Positions 1-8,340 of a stretch of 64,000 nucleotides of DNA are shown one piece after another. A program made the translations under genes and the position numbers. A model generated the notes under the pieces. The model had not been told where the DNA came from, made no database searches, and worked only from the letters and a program-made list of their open reading frames with translations. Source of the stretch: Ignavibacteria bacterium. Lineage in GTDB: Bacteria; Bacteroidota; Ignavibacteria; Tepidaquicellales; Tepidaquicellaceae. Positions within the stretch are counted from its first letter, which is position 1, and each line of letters opens with the position of its first letter. The DNA is taken from positions 1 to 64,000 of the forward strand of contig JAQTLX010000002.1 in assembly GCA_028714695.1 (NCBI GenBank), read 5' to 3'.

Positions 1-1
1 A

Positions 2-91
2 GAAGCGATACGAGGAATTACCGGTCGGAGTTTGAAAGTTGTAAAAGAATATATTAAATTGTATAACGATTTACATCCAAAAAAACATTAA
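2..91 (+). CDS. C-terminal fragment of an unidentified protein, helix-turn-helix-like end
   Basis: An open frame enters from the left edge and stops with TAA at 89-91, giving the last 29 residues of a protein. The fragment contains ITGRSLKVVKEYI, which resembles the recognition-helix region of a helix-turn-helix protein such as a transposase or phage/resolvase-type regulator. It is followed by a strong terminator at 151-178, which supports this being a real gene end. The family cannot be assigned from so short a piece. Confidence 0.4.
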   Translation, partial: EAIRGITGRSLKVVKEYIKLYNDLHPKKH

Positions 92-150
92 AAAAGACCA
101 TAGGACAAATGTCCGTATAGTAAATAATTATCGCAAACCAAAGATTATCA

Positions 151-178
151 AGGGCTGCCTAAAAGCAGCCCTTTTTTT
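151..178 (+). terminator. Rho-independent terminator
   Basis: An 8-bp GC-rich stem (AGGGCTGC/GCAGCCCT) with a 6-base loop is followed by seven T. It ends the transcript of the gene that enters from the left and separates it from the aminotransferase. Confidence 0.85.
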
Positions 179-246
179 GTATATGTATTGAATAAAACTT
201 TGCATCCATACCTTTATTTTCCGAAGAGATTTTAATAAATTAACAT

Positions 247-1422
247 ATGTTTTCAAAAAGGTTAAATATTGAATTTGAGCCGAATCAATTATCTATACTT
301 TTTAATGCGAAAATTGCTAAAGGTGAAAAGATATTTGATCTTACTTCCTCAAATCCAACTAAGTTAAATTTTTCTTACGAAGAAAAATTGATACTGAAAA
401 ATTTTATTGATGAGCAATCGCTCGTTTATAATCCTGACCCTAAAGGGCTTATTACTGCAAGAGAAACCGTAAAGGAATATTACAAGTCGCTGGGGAAAAA
501 GGTAAACGTTGAAGATATATTTATTACACCCAGCACGAGTGAAGCATATTCTTTTCTTTTTAAATTGCTTCTTGACCCTGACGATGAAGTGCTCATTCCG
601 CAGCCCTGTTATCCGCTCTTTGAATATTTAGCGATGCTGGATTCTGGAAATGTTATTTATTATCCGCTGTTATACGAACATAAAGCAGGCTGGAGACCTG
701 ATTTTAAGGGACTTCAGGCAAATATTACCGGCAAAACAAAATCAATAATACTAATTAATCCCAATAATCCGACGGGGTCATATATTAAATCTGATGATTA
801 CTTTCGTTTTGTCGATATTTGCAGAAAAAATAAAATTGCACTTATTTCAGATGAAGTGTTTTCAGATTATGACATTGAAAAGAATGATGATATTCTCAGG
901 ACAATAATAGGTGAGAAATCGTATTTGAATTTTATATTGAACGGCTATTCAAAAATGCTGGGGCTGCCACAAATGAAATTCGGCTGGATAGTGATAGAAG
1001 GGGAAGAAGAGATTAAATCCGAAGCGATAAAACGGCTTGAAGTCATTGCTGATACATATTTGTCTGTAAGCACGGTAATTCAGAATGCATCATCTAAATT
1101 ATTCATCACCAAAAATAATATTCAGACACAGATTCGGGGAAGAATTAAGACTAACTATGAAATGCTGCAATCAAAACTTCTCCTCAATCCTGATATTAGA
1201 TTGCTTAAATGCGAAGGCGGATGGAGTGCCGTAATATCATTCGGAAATTTACTTATTTCCGAAGATAAATTTGTATATGGATTACTTGAAAAGAAAAACG
1301 TACTCATTCATCCGGGCTACTATTATGATTTCATTGAGGAAGGTTTTGCCGTAATCAGTCTTCTTACTGAGACTCATATCCTTGAAGAGGGTATAGACAG
1401 GCTATTATCAATTTACGATTAA
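247..1422 (+). CDS. PLP-dependent aminotransferase, class I/II
   Basis: A fold-type I aminotransferase of 391 residues, close to the usual length. Visible landmarks are the substrate/PLP segment with NPNNPTGS (about residues 173-180), the DEVFSDY motif (about 203-209) and the PLP-lysine motif GYSKMLG (about 236-242). Such enzymes move an amino group between an amino acid and a 2-oxo acid in the cytoplasm, but substrate specificity cannot be read from the sequence. ATG is preceded by an AT-rich stretch without a Shine-Dalgarno. The gene is convergent with a two-gene FAD/Fe-S amine or imino-acid dehydrogenase operon; a shared role in amino-acid catabolism is possible but only inferred. Confidence 0.88.
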   Translation: MFSKRLNIEFEPNQLSILFNAKIAKGEKIFDLTSSNPTKLNFSYEEKLILKNFIDEQSLVYNPDPKGLITARETVKEYYKSLGKKVNVEDIFITPSTSEAYSFLFKLLLDPDDEVLIPQPCYPLFEYLAMLDSGNVIYYPLLYEHKAGWRPDFKGLQANITGKTKSIILINPNNPTGSYIKSDDYFRFVDICRKNKIALISDEVFSDYDIEKNDDILRTIIGEKSYLNFILNGYSKMLGLPQMKFGWIVIEGEEEIKSEAIKRLEVIADTYLSVSTVIQNASSKLFITKNNIQTQIRGRIKTNYEMLQSKLLLNPDIRLLKCEGGWSAVISFGNLLISEDKFVYGLLEKKNVLIHPGYYYDFIEEGFAVISLLTETHILEEGIDRLLSIYD

Positions 1423-1503
1423 CAATTAACAATTAGCGATTAGCGATTAACGATCAGCGATTTCGTTTTGCAATTACTAATTACTAATTACTAATTACTA
1501 ATT
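1413..1503. repeat. Two back-to-back arrays of a 7-bp repeat between convergent genes
   Basis: From about 1415 to 1461 there are roughly seven degenerate units of (G/A)ATTA(A/G)C. After a short spacer (TCGTTTTG) come four to five near-perfect units of TAATTAC up to about 1503. The reverse complement of the second unit matches the first (AATTAGT against AATTAGC), so the two arrays could fold into a long imperfect hairpin. The array fills the whole gap between the stop codons of two convergent genes, and could act as a bidirectional terminator or be slippage-prone filler. Confidence 0.75.
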
Positions 1504-2650
1504 ATTTAAGAACTTCCGTTCCTGCAAACTCCCTGTAAAGGCTCAACTGGTTCAGAATAAAGTCAAAATCTTTTGATTTATCTGCAAGTATATCCGAAAT
1601 TATTGAACCAAGTCCCGGACCGAGCATGAATCCCTGACCGCACATTCCTACGGCAAGGAATAAATTTTTAATTTCATTAGTCCAACCGACAATCGGGAAA
1701 CCGTCGGGAGTCATTGGATAAAGGCCTCTCCAGGTTCTCCGAATTCGCAGATTTCTTAGTCTAGGATAAAGTTTCAGCATTCTCTTTACAACCAGGGGAA
1801 GAAATGTTGATGTATTATCGGTATCTTTACCGAAAATCTGCGGTCCCGGAGTAATACAGAATACTACCTGTCCTTCTTTATTTTGATAGAAATAATAATT
1901 CGAAGAATGTTCGTCTGACCTTATGTCAACTACCATCGGTTTGAAAAAAGGTTTTACCGGTTCTGTTATACCTGCTTCATGGCAATCGGGATCGACAGGA
2001 ATTTCGATACCGCATAATGCGCCGACCTCTTTCGCATAAGCGCCGCCTGCATTAATTACTATTCCTGCGGAATATTTTTCCTTATTTGTTTCAACCGCAG
2101 TAATGGCTCCGTTATCGGTTTTTAATGCTATGACTTCTTCGCCGAATACAAAATCCGCTTTTTTATCCCGTGCAAGTTTCAGATATGCGCCAGTAACTTT
2201 AAGCGGCGATGCAGAACCATCCTCCGGTGAAAATGTACCGCCGATAAGATTTTCCCGGTTTATTCCCGGTACAAGTTCGTTTATCTTCGAGGAATCAATC
2301 CAGTCAATATTAAGTTTAAGTTCTTTCTGAACTTCAAGTAATTGTTTCAGTTTATTTCCGATTTCTTCATCATAAACAGGATATAGATAACCACCGTCAA
2401 TCCAGTCAACATCGATTCCGTGTTCGGATTCGAAATTTTTAATAATATCAATTGTCATCCGGCATATTTTAATCTTTGCAGGATCTGAGTGTGTTGCCCG
2501 TATACCGCCTATTGCTGCTCTGTTCTGGCCTCTGCCTTCAGAAGGCAGTTTTTCCAGAACACATATTTTGAGTCCCTTTTTTGCGAGATAATATGCCGCA
2601 GGCACACCGATGCTTCCTGCTCCTATAATTATTACATCATAATTTTTCAT
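1502..2650 (-). CDS. FAD-dependent oxidoreductase of the DAO/sarcosine-oxidase-beta (HcnC-like) family
   Basis: A 382-residue flavoprotein. The N terminus has the dinucleotide-binding GAGSIGVPAAYYLAKKG (about residues 11-27) ending in the acidic ribose-binding position VLEK. The C-terminal third has RRTWRGLYPMTPDGFPIVG and a GQGFMLGPG FAD-closing motif, typical of D-amino-acid/sarcosine/opine oxidase beta subunits. Its ATG overlaps the stop of the upstream 2Fe-2S/FAD gene by 4 bases, so the two are translationally coupled and probably form one heteromeric dehydrogenase. This subunit would carry the substrate-oxidising FAD. Relatives include proline, hydroxyproline and opine dehydrogenases and hydrogen cyanide synthase; which one applies is not decidable here. 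Confidence 0.85.
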   Translation of the reverse strand: MKNYDVIIIGAGSIGVPAAYYLAKKGLKICVLEKLPSEGRGQNRAAIGGIRATHSDPAKIKICRMTIDIIKNFESEHGIDVDWIDGGYLYPVYDEEIGNKLKQLLEVQKELKLNIDWIDSSKINELVPGINRENLIGGTFSPEDGSASPLKVTGAYLKLARDKKADFVFGEEVIALKTDNGAITAVETNKEKYSAGIVINAGGAYAKEVGALCGIEIPVDPDCHEAGITEPVKPFFKPMVVDIRSDEHSSNYYFYQNKEGQVVFCITPGPQIFGKDTDNTSTFLPLVVKRMLKLYPRLRNLRIRRTWRGLYPMTPDGFPIVGWTNEIKNLFLAVGMCGQGFMLGPGLGSIISDILADKSKDFDFILNQLSLYREFAGTEVLK

Positions 2651-4725
2651 TGTTCTTCCCCGCTTTCTTCGTTGATGATTGCACCCATCGGAATCTCAAT
2701 GCTCAACGGTCTTTTGGTTGCCTGGGTTACCTCGTACCAGTTAACACCTGCAGCCGAAAATATTCTCGGCAGTAAAATTGAGCAGGTTCTAGAGCCGCAT
2801 GCTCCCATTCCCACGCGTATTTGTTTCAGTTGATTCACGTCTTTAATCTCGTTCTCTTTAATGAATTTTATAATTTCTCCGACGGATACTCTTTCGCATC
2901 TGCAAAGAATGCTATTGTCAGGTATATAATTAAATTCAGGTTTAGGAAGCGGTTTTGTTTTATCTTCATCCTGAATCCTTATTCCCGCAATCTTAGCGGC
3001 GTTTTGCAAAGTAACTTTAAATGTAATAAGATATGTTTTGTATTTTTTATTCAATTGAATTTTCATCACCTCGCCTTTTTCGAGAATGTTTCCTTCCGTA
3101 TCAGTAAGAGTTACAAATTCATTTTCATGGAAATTCGGAATGAACTCATGGGGCAGCACAACTTCGGCCCATTCTCCGTAAAGTTTTTTCGCTACTGAAA
3201 TAGCGAGTCCGGGGCAAACTGCAACGCACATTCCGCAGCGCGTACATTCCTCTCCGGTATAATAAGGCAAATCCATTATATTACCAAGCGCTTCATCGAG
3301 TTTGATTGAGCCCGATGGACAGACCGAGATACACGGATTGCATGGAATCTCCTGGTAGCAATGCATAATAGGAGTGTATTTTTCGTTCAGTTCCGTAACG
3401 GGTTCGCTGATAGTCTTACCTGGCTTTGATTTCAGTACCTCCGCTTTTTTGAACCAACTATCGTCTATCGTTACATCTTTTCCCAGTATTTTCGCCAGTT
3501 GCAGTCCGGCAATTTTTCCTCCGAACATGGCAGATGATGCTTCCGCTATTTCATCCGCGTCTCCTGTCTTTACCGCATTGTATCCGAACTGAATCGCTGT
3601 ATTGTAAAACTCATCTATTGAACTAAGACCTACGGCTATAAGTAATGTGTCGACAGCAAAAGTTTTTGCTTTTTCAAGCAGGGGATTAAAATTATCATCC
3701 ACTTCCGCAATTGTAATTCTTTCAACCTTTCCGTTTCCTTCCGCGGTAAGAACCGTATTGCGAAGATAAACTGGAACGCCCATACGTTTTATTTTATCTG
3801 CATGTACCTTATAGCCCGTAACGTTATCCAGAATATCAGCAATACCGACGACAGTAATACCGGTCTGTAGTGCGTGATAAGCCGCTATAAGTCCGACATT
3901 TCCGCTTCCGATAATAAAAATTCTGTCCGATGATTTTATCAAATCCCGGTTTACAAGAGTCTGAAATGCTCCAGCACCGTACACTCCCGGAATATCATTT
4001 CCGGGGAAAACAAGATTTTTCTCGCGTGCACCGGAAGAAATAACGAGCCCGTCAAAATCGACAATCGCATAGTTCTTATAATCTATGAAAATTCCCGCTT
4101 TCTTGTCTTTATATAAAGCGGCAACAGATGTATTTGTATAAACTCTGATATTGGAATACGATCTAATTTCTTTTTCGAGCAAAGCGGCAATCTCTATACC
4201 TCTTTTGCCGGCATAACAATCTTCGATTGAACCGAAGAATTTATGCGTTTGAAGTAATAATTTCCCGCCAAGGTTTTCCTTGTCGTCGATGAGAATAATA
4301 TCGAAACCGAGTTTCGCGAGTTCTACGGCGGAAGTAAGTCCGGACGGTCCTCCGCCTATTACAAGTATTTCACATTTCAGGTATTCAATGCTGAACTTAT
4401 TTAATTTCCTGTCTTCAGAAGGGAGGTCCGGCAAATGTACCATTGTTCGGACTTCCATGCCGTCCTTAAGTCCTGTAATGCATGATTTAAGGGGCTTTCC
4501 GTCAATTATTAATGTACAGTGCGAACACTGACCGTTAGCACAGAATATTCCCTGAGGCGCGTCATCCACCTGATGAATGGAAAATTCTTTTACGCCGTTG
4601 GCAATCAAAGCGGAAGACACAGGTTCGTTTTCATAACCGTGAAAGGTCTCGCCATTGAAACTAAAAGAAACTTTATTCTTATTTTGGTTGGTTTTTAAAA
4701 CAGGGTGATTCTCAATTCTATTCAT
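2647..4725 (-). CDS. Multidomain Fe-S/FAD oxidoreductase, HcnA-HcnB / sarcosine oxidase alpha-like fusion
   Basis: About 692 residues from ATG at 4725 (TTG at 4746 would add 7). Order of domains: a plant-type 2Fe-2S domain with CANGQCSHC and a later KSC; an FAD Rossmann motif GGGPSG followed by a pyridine-nucleotide-disulfide oxidoreductase fold with a second GSGNVG; two ferredoxin-type 4Fe-4S motifs (CNPCISVCP, CTRCGMCVAVCP); and a C-terminal BFD-like 2Fe-2S domain with CRCE and GACGSRTC. In hcnABC, opine and archaeal proline dehydrogenase systems these parts are often separate proteins. The role inferred is electron transfer from the partner flavoprotein at 1502-2650 to the respiratory chain or a ferredoxin. 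No clear Shine-Dalgarno precedes either start. Confidence 0.82.
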   Translation of the reverse strand: MNRIENHPVLKTNQNKNKVSFSFNGETFHGYENEPVSSALIANGVKEFSIHQVDDAPQGIFCANGQCSHCTLIIDGKPLKSCITGLKDGMEVRTMVHLPDLPSEDRKLNKFSIEYLKCEILVIGGGPSGLTSAVELAKLGFDIILIDDKENLGGKLLLQTHKFFGSIEDCYAGKRGIEIAALLEKEIRSYSNIRVYTNTSVAALYKDKKAGIFIDYKNYAIVDFDGLVISSGAREKNLVFPGNDIPGVYGAGAFQTLVNRDLIKSSDRIFIIGSGNVGLIAAYHALQTGITVVGIADILDNVTGYKVHADKIKRMGVPVYLRNTVLTAEGNGKVERITIAEVDDNFNPLLEKAKTFAVDTLLIAVGLSSIDEFYNTAIQFGYNAVKTGDADEIAEASSAMFGGKIAGLQLAKILGKDVTIDDSWFKKAEVLKSKPGKTISEPVTELNEKYTPIMHCYQEIPCNPCISVCPSGSIKLDEALGNIMDLPYYTGEECTRCGMCVAVCPGLAISVAKKLYGEWAEVVLPHEFIPNFHENEFVTLTDTEGNILEKGEVMKIQLNKKYKTYLITFKVTLQNAAKIAGIRIQDEDKTKPLPKPEFNYIPDNSILCRCERVSVGEIIKFIKENEIKDVNQLKQIRVGMGACGSRTCSILLPRIFSAAGVNWYEVTQATKRPLSIEIPMGAIINEESGEEQ

Positions 4726-4903
4726 AATGAAGTAAATTTTCAACAATCATATACAAAAATCGCAAAATTAAATCAGCCATTCAAGGATAATATATTAATA
4801 TTATAGTATAAAATGATATAGATATGCTTGGACAAAATGAATTGTTTTTTTAAGCCAATTATAATAACTTAAAAAGTAGTTTAAAAATTAAAAAAGGTAA
4901 AAA

Positions 4904-5506
4904 ATGAACAAATTACGCGCGCTGGTGTTGGCTGTTCTGTTTGCTTTTACTTTTAGTGGTGTGTTTGGTTATACGTTTATGGACGAAAGTTCAAATTCAC
5001 CGACTGAACAGACTTCTAAGCAGCAAAAGAAGAAAAGCAAAAAGACAAAGAACACTAAAAAGAAAAAATCATCCGGTAAGAAAACAAGTAAGAAAACGAA
5101 AACCGGTAAAAAGAATACAAAAAAAACCGGCAAAAAGAACACGAAAAAGACCGGTAAAACCAAGACAACAAAGAAATCCGGAAAGAATACGAAAAAGACA
5201 TCAAAGAAATCCGGAAAGAACACAAAGAAAAAAGGCAGCAAAAAGGGAAATAAGAAGAACAGAAAAGGAAATAAGAAAGGAAAGAAGAACAGAAAAAACA
5301 GAAGAACAAGAAGAACGAGAGTGAACACTACTCCGAAGACTTATTCGCCAAGCACAAATAACGGTACATATACCCCTCCTAAAAAATACGAACCGGAAAC
5401 CAAGGAGCCTGAAAAGAAAGGAAGAGAATATAAGCGAGAAGAAAAGCAGGAAGGAAATTTTAAGAAAGAACCGAAAAAAGAAGAAACAAAGCAAGATAAT
5501 CAATAA
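4904..5506 (+). CDS. Secreted lysine-rich low-complexity protein
   Basis: A 200-residue protein with a signal peptide (residues 1 to about 23: K/R, then a hydrophobic run ending GVFGY). It is followed by about 110 residues that are mostly Lys, Thr, Gly, Ser and Asn, built from degenerate units such as KKTGKKNTKKTGK and KKSGKNTKK. A short Arg-rich patch (NRRTRRTR) follows, then a proline/Tyr/Glu-containing mixed-charge tail. It resembles histone H1-like or polycationic wall-binding tails in composition only; no family is recognised. A strong terminator follows. The predicted product is an extracytoplasmic polycation that could bind nucleic acid, LPS or anionic polymers. Antisense and other-frame ORFs here are by-products of the repeat. 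Confidence 0.75.
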   Translation: MNKLRALVLAVLFAFTFSGVFGYTFMDESSNSPTEQTSKQQKKKSKKTKNTKKKKSSGKKTSKKTKTGKKNTKKTGKKNTKKTGKTKTTKKSGKNTKKTSKKSGKNTKKKGSKKGNKKNRKGNKKGKKNRKNRRTRRTRVNTTPKTYSPSTNNGTYTPPKKYEPETKEPEKKGREYKREEKQEGNFKKEPKKEETKQDNQ

Positions 5507-5531
5507 ACGTTAATATATTTATTTCATATTA

Positions 5532-5559
5532 AACCTGCAAATTGCTTGCAGGTTTTTTT
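5532..5559 (+). terminator. Rho-independent terminator of the lysine-rich protein gene
   Basis: A 9-bp stem AACCTGCAA/TTGCAGGTT with a 5-base loop, followed by a run of seven T, 26 bases after the stop codon. Confidence 0.85.
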
Positions 5560-5760
5560 ATGCTCGTTTTTCTTGACTAAAGTGCTTTTATTTATGGTTA
5601 AAATGCGATGCAGTTAATAAATCACTTAATCAAACGGGATAGTTGATTGAAAAAACACAGGTTAATTTCAATAATGTGATAGATTATTGTATTGACTATT
5701 AAGAAATTATTAATTTAATTATACAAAATTGTAATTAAAAATTAATCGGAGGTAAAAAAA

Positions 5761-6501
5761 ATGAAGAAAGTATTAGTACTCCTTATTCTCGCAGCACTGA
5801 CATTCAGTTTTGGTAATGCTCAGGCTCAGAAAATAAAGTTAAACATTATCGGCGGTTATTCACTGCCATTGCCTGATTTAAAAGGTACATTTCCGGATGA
5901 TGTTGATAAAAGCCCGACACCTTATATGATGAAGTCAGGTTTTAATGTAGGCGGTGTAGGTAAATATTATTTTGACAAAAAGAATTCCATTGGTTTAACA
6001 TTATCTTTGTTATACAACGGCTTCAGTCAAAATGTAGATAATCCATCAACTCTTGTAGGCGTAAGCAACGTGAAATTCAACATGAATAATTTTCAGATTG
6101 GCTTAGGCGGTGAATACAGAATTCCTGTAAAGGGAGCCGTAGTACCGTTCTTCGATGTTGACTTAACAGCGAATATTTTATCAGGCAAGAGCAGAGTTAC
6201 ACCAACGGGATACTCGGAAATTGAAACCAAAATGAAATCAGCAACAAGATTTGGATTCAATGTAGGAGTTGGTGCAGAGTTTATAGCATCATCAAAGATC
6301 TCTTTCGTTGTCGGCGGTAAATATCAGTTTATGAATTTAATCGGAAAAGATTACACAGAAGATGTGTCCGGTTCAGATTATAATCTTAACGATAAAGAAT
6401 GGACTGATGCACTCGGAACCGTTCATAAAGCAAGAAACATGATGGCGATTCAGATTTACGGCGGTATCAATTTCAATCTTGACCAGATATTCAAGAAATA
6501 A
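5761..6501 (+). CDS. Outer-membrane beta-barrel protein, copy 1 of a tandem pair
   Basis: A 246-residue protein with a cleavable signal peptide ending NAQAQ (about residue 23). Alternating hydrophobic/polar strands, many glycines and a C-terminal strand ending in an aromatic (IYGGINFNLDQIFKK) are typical of small 8- to 10-stranded outer-membrane barrels. It is clearly paralogous to the next gene: the signal peptides are almost identical, and LNIIGGYS, DLKGTFPDD, TPYMMK, GFNVGGVGKY and KNSIG are shared. Unlike many genes here it has a good Shine-Dalgarno (CGGAGGT, 8 bases before ATG), suggesting strong expression. Function (porin, adhesin or structural barrel) is unknown. Confidence 0.82.
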   Translation: MKKVLVLLILAALTFSFGNAQAQKIKLNIIGGYSLPLPDLKGTFPDDVDKSPTPYMMKSGFNVGGVGKYYFDKKNSIGLTLSLLYNGFSQNVDNPSTLVGVSNVKFNMNNFQIGLGGEYRIPVKGAVVPFFDVDLTANILSGKSRVTPTGYSEIETKMKSATRFGFNVGVGAEFIASSKISFVVGGKYQFMNLIGKDYTEDVSGSDYNLNDKEWTDALGTVHKARNMMAIQIYGGINFNLDQIFKK

Positions 6502-6521
6502 ATTTACAGATATATTAATAC

Positions 6522-6555
6522 AAAGACCGTCCTGAAAAGGACGGTCTTTTTTTTT
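6522..6555 (+). terminator. Rho-independent terminator of barrel copy 1
   Basis: A 12-bp stem AAAGACCGTCCT/AGGACGGTCTTT with a GAAA tetraloop and a run of more than eight T. This is one of the strongest terminators in the window. Confidence 0.92.
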
Positions 6556-6588
6556 AATATTTATCTTCTTTAAGCGAAATACTGAAAA

Positions 6589-6626
6589 AATTTTATATTT
6601 AATGTAGACAAATAATTGTTTATATT
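6589..6626 (+). repeat. 38-bp dispersed repeat, copy A
   Basis: This 38-bp AT-rich stretch matches 8424-8461 at 34 of 38 positions by eye. The core in both is AATTGTTTATATT preceded by TTTTATATTTA. It sits in the long leader region between the two tandem barrel genes, while copy B sits just before pheT. It could be a shared regulatory site or a remnant of duplication. Confidence 0.6.
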
Positions 6627-6762
6627 TATTTTGTGATTTATAATAAAATCATAATTTGACAGAATTTTTGTACTCGAGATTTTTAAAGCAGCCTTAATTT
6701 GCTTTATGTAGATTTGGCAGAGATTAACGAAAAGAAAGAAATGCAATAATGCTAAGATTTAT

Positions 6763-6770
6763 TATATTTG
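6763..6770 (+). promoter_or_regulatory. Bacteroidota-type -7 element upstream of barrel copy 2
   Basis: TATATTTG matches the TAnnTTTG -7 consensus known for Bacteroidota primary sigma factor. No clear TTG lies at the expected -33 spacing, so this is a half-match. Transcription from here would give a leader of about 105 bases before ATG at 6883, ending in the Shine-Dalgarno CGGAGGT. The rest of the 381-base gap 6502-6882 holds the terminator at 6522-6555 and the repeat at 6589-6626; nothing else is recognisable. Confidence 0.35.
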
Positions 6771-6882
6771 TATCGGCCGCACAGACATGAAGGGAAATCA
6801 TTAAGGAATATTATATTGAATATAAAATAAATATTAATTTAATTACTCAAAATTATTAATTAATTAAACGGAGGTCTTAACA

Positions 6883-7629
6883 ATGAAGAAAGTATTAGTA
6901 CTCCTTGTTCTTGCAATAATGGCATTCAGTTTCGGTAATGCGCAGGCTCAAAAAATAAAATTAAATATCATTGGCGGATATTCAATGCCTATGCCCGATT
7001 TAAAAGGTACATTTCCAGATGATATAACGAAAGATCCTACACCTTATATGATGAAAAAAGGATTTAACGTAGGCGGTGTCGGAAAATATTTTTTTGACAA
7101 GAAAAACTCAATTGGTGTTACGTTGTCGGTGTTATACAACTCATTTAGCCAATCAGTAGACAATCCTTACGGTTCGACAAATTTGGAAATAACCAACGAT
7201 AAGTTCAAAATGAATATGTGGCAGATCGGATTAGGCGGAGAATACAGATTACCGCTTAAGGGTGCAATTACACCGTTCATAGATGTAGACTTTACAGCGA
7301 ATTTTATCGGCGGTGATATGACTGAAACGAACCTTTACGGTGGAACCACAAATTATTCTTATAAAAGGGCGACAAGATTTGGTCTGAATGCCGGCGCAGG
7401 TATTGAAATTAATGCATCAAAAGAATTTACGTTTGTCATTGGAGCAAAATATCAGATGTTTAATTTAATCGGGAAAGATACTACGTTAACCGGTCTTGGA
7501 AACAATCAATACGGACTCAATGATAAAGAGTATACAATCGGTGGAATAAAATCAAGTGCAAGAAACATAACGGCCATTCAAATTTACGGCGGTTTCAGTT
7601 ACAATATTGATGCATTGTTCAAAAAGTAA
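6883..7629 (+). CDS. Outer-membrane beta-barrel protein, copy 2 of a tandem pair
   Basis: A 248-residue paralogue of the protein at 5761-6501. The first 60 residues are nearly the same (signal peptide to NAQAQ, then KIKLNIIGGYS, DLKGTFPDD). The middle loops have diverged (GSTNLEITNDKFK, TETNLYGGTTNYS) while strand segments such as QIGLGGEYR and RFG are kept. This pattern, conserved strands with variable surface loops, is expected for outer-membrane barrels. The similarity extends upstream into the leader (TATTAATTTAATTA) and the Shine-Dalgarno CGGAGGT, so the duplication included regulatory DNA. Each copy has its own terminator and is a separate transcription unit. Confidence 0.82.
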   Translation: MKKVLVLLVLAIMAFSFGNAQAQKIKLNIIGGYSMPMPDLKGTFPDDITKDPTPYMMKKGFNVGGVGKYFFDKKNSIGVTLSVLYNSFSQSVDNPYGSTNLEITNDKFKMNMWQIGLGGEYRLPLKGAITPFIDVDFTANFIGGDMTETNLYGGTTNYSYKRATRFGLNAGAGIEINASKEFTFVIGAKYQMFNLIGKDTTLTGLGNNQYGLNDKEYTIGGIKSSARNITAIQIYGGFSYNIDALFKK

Positions 7630-7650
7630 AAATTAATTTTATATTCATAA

Positions 7651-7683
7651 AAGGCTGTCCCGGAAAGGACGGCCTTTTTTTAT
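7651..7683 (+). terminator. Rho-independent terminator of barrel copy 2
   Basis: A 10-bp stem AAGGCTGTCC/GGACGGCCTT with one G-T pair, a 6-base loop and seven T. Its GTCC/GGAC core resembles the terminator of copy 1, consistent with a duplication that included it. Confidence 0.88.
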
Positions 7684-7750
7684 TTCTATTTTTAACAAAT
7701 ATATATATATTATTCATACTGAATTTTTTCCCCAAATTAAATTTAAAATT

Positions 7751-8311
7751 ATGGCATCACGTTTATTTATCGTTCTTTTAATGATATTAACGGTTACTTC
7801 GTTTTCATTTTCACAAAGCAGGTTCACGAAAAAAGGTCAATTAGAAGTAAGCGGTTCATTGAGTTATTCTAATGTTACGGACGTAACAGGAGGCAAAGCA
7901 AGCAGCGGCAGCATGTCTTATTTATTTATTTTACCTTCAGTTCAGTATTTCGCAGCAAATGGATTTGAAATAGGCGGTGCGGTTGAACTTATGAGTATTT
8001 CCCCTTCAAGCGGTGATGGAATTACGGACTATACTTTCTATTTGATTCCGACGTATAATTTTAAAACGAACAGTGAGTTTTTCCCATATGTTCAAGGTCA
8101 GATTGGATACACGGCAACATCGTCCAACAATACAACAATTTCCGGATTGGCATGGGCTCTGGAGACAGGTGTGAAAATGAATTTCATGGGAAATGGTCTC
8201 ATTAAATTTGGTTTCAATTACAAACAATTGACAAAGAACAATGACAATTCAAGCAGTAGAAACGGTATGAATATTTTCAGTGCGGCTGTCGGTATAGGTC
8301 TATTTTTCTAA
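7751..8311 (+). CDS. Small outer-membrane beta-barrel protein
   Basis: A 186-residue protein with a signal peptide (residues 1 to about 21, ending SFSFSQ). Alternating strands follow: GQLEVSGSLSYS, GGAVELMSI, YTFYLIPTYNF, LAWALETGVKMNF and KFGFNYKQL, with a final strand ending in GIGLFF. The terminal phenylalanine is the classical signal for BAM-dependent insertion into the outer membrane. It resembles the OmpW/OmpA-type 'outer membrane beta-barrel' domain proteins of Bacteroidota, usually of unknown function. It is not obviously paralogous to the two preceding barrels. It forms its own unit with a terminator at 8341. Confidence 0.8.
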   Translation: MASRLFIVLLMILTVTSFSFSQSRFTKKGQLEVSGSLSYSNVTDVTGGKASSGSMSYLFILPSVQYFAANGFEIGGAVELMSISPSSGDGITDYTFYLIPTYNFKTNSEFFPYVQGQIGYTATSSNNTTISGLAWALETGVKMNFMGNGLIKFGFNYKQLTKNNDNSSSRNGMNIFSAAVGIGLFF

Positions 8312-8340
8312 ATATCGATTTATTATTTATTTTAAGAATT

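Noticed and set aside
1413-1503. CRISPR-like array
   Set aside because: The units are only 7 bp, directly abutting and without spacers.
4826-4850. Sigma-54-like TTGGAC...TTGTT upstream of the lysine-rich gene
   Set aside because: The GG to -12 spacing is 12 instead of 10 bases and TGGCAC is not intact.
4941-5503. Long open frames in other frames and on the minus strand across the lysine-rich gene
   Set aside because: They arise from the A-rich repeat (AAR/AAN codons read as Phe/Leu/Arg). Only the 4904 frame has a signal peptide, a leader and a matching terminator.
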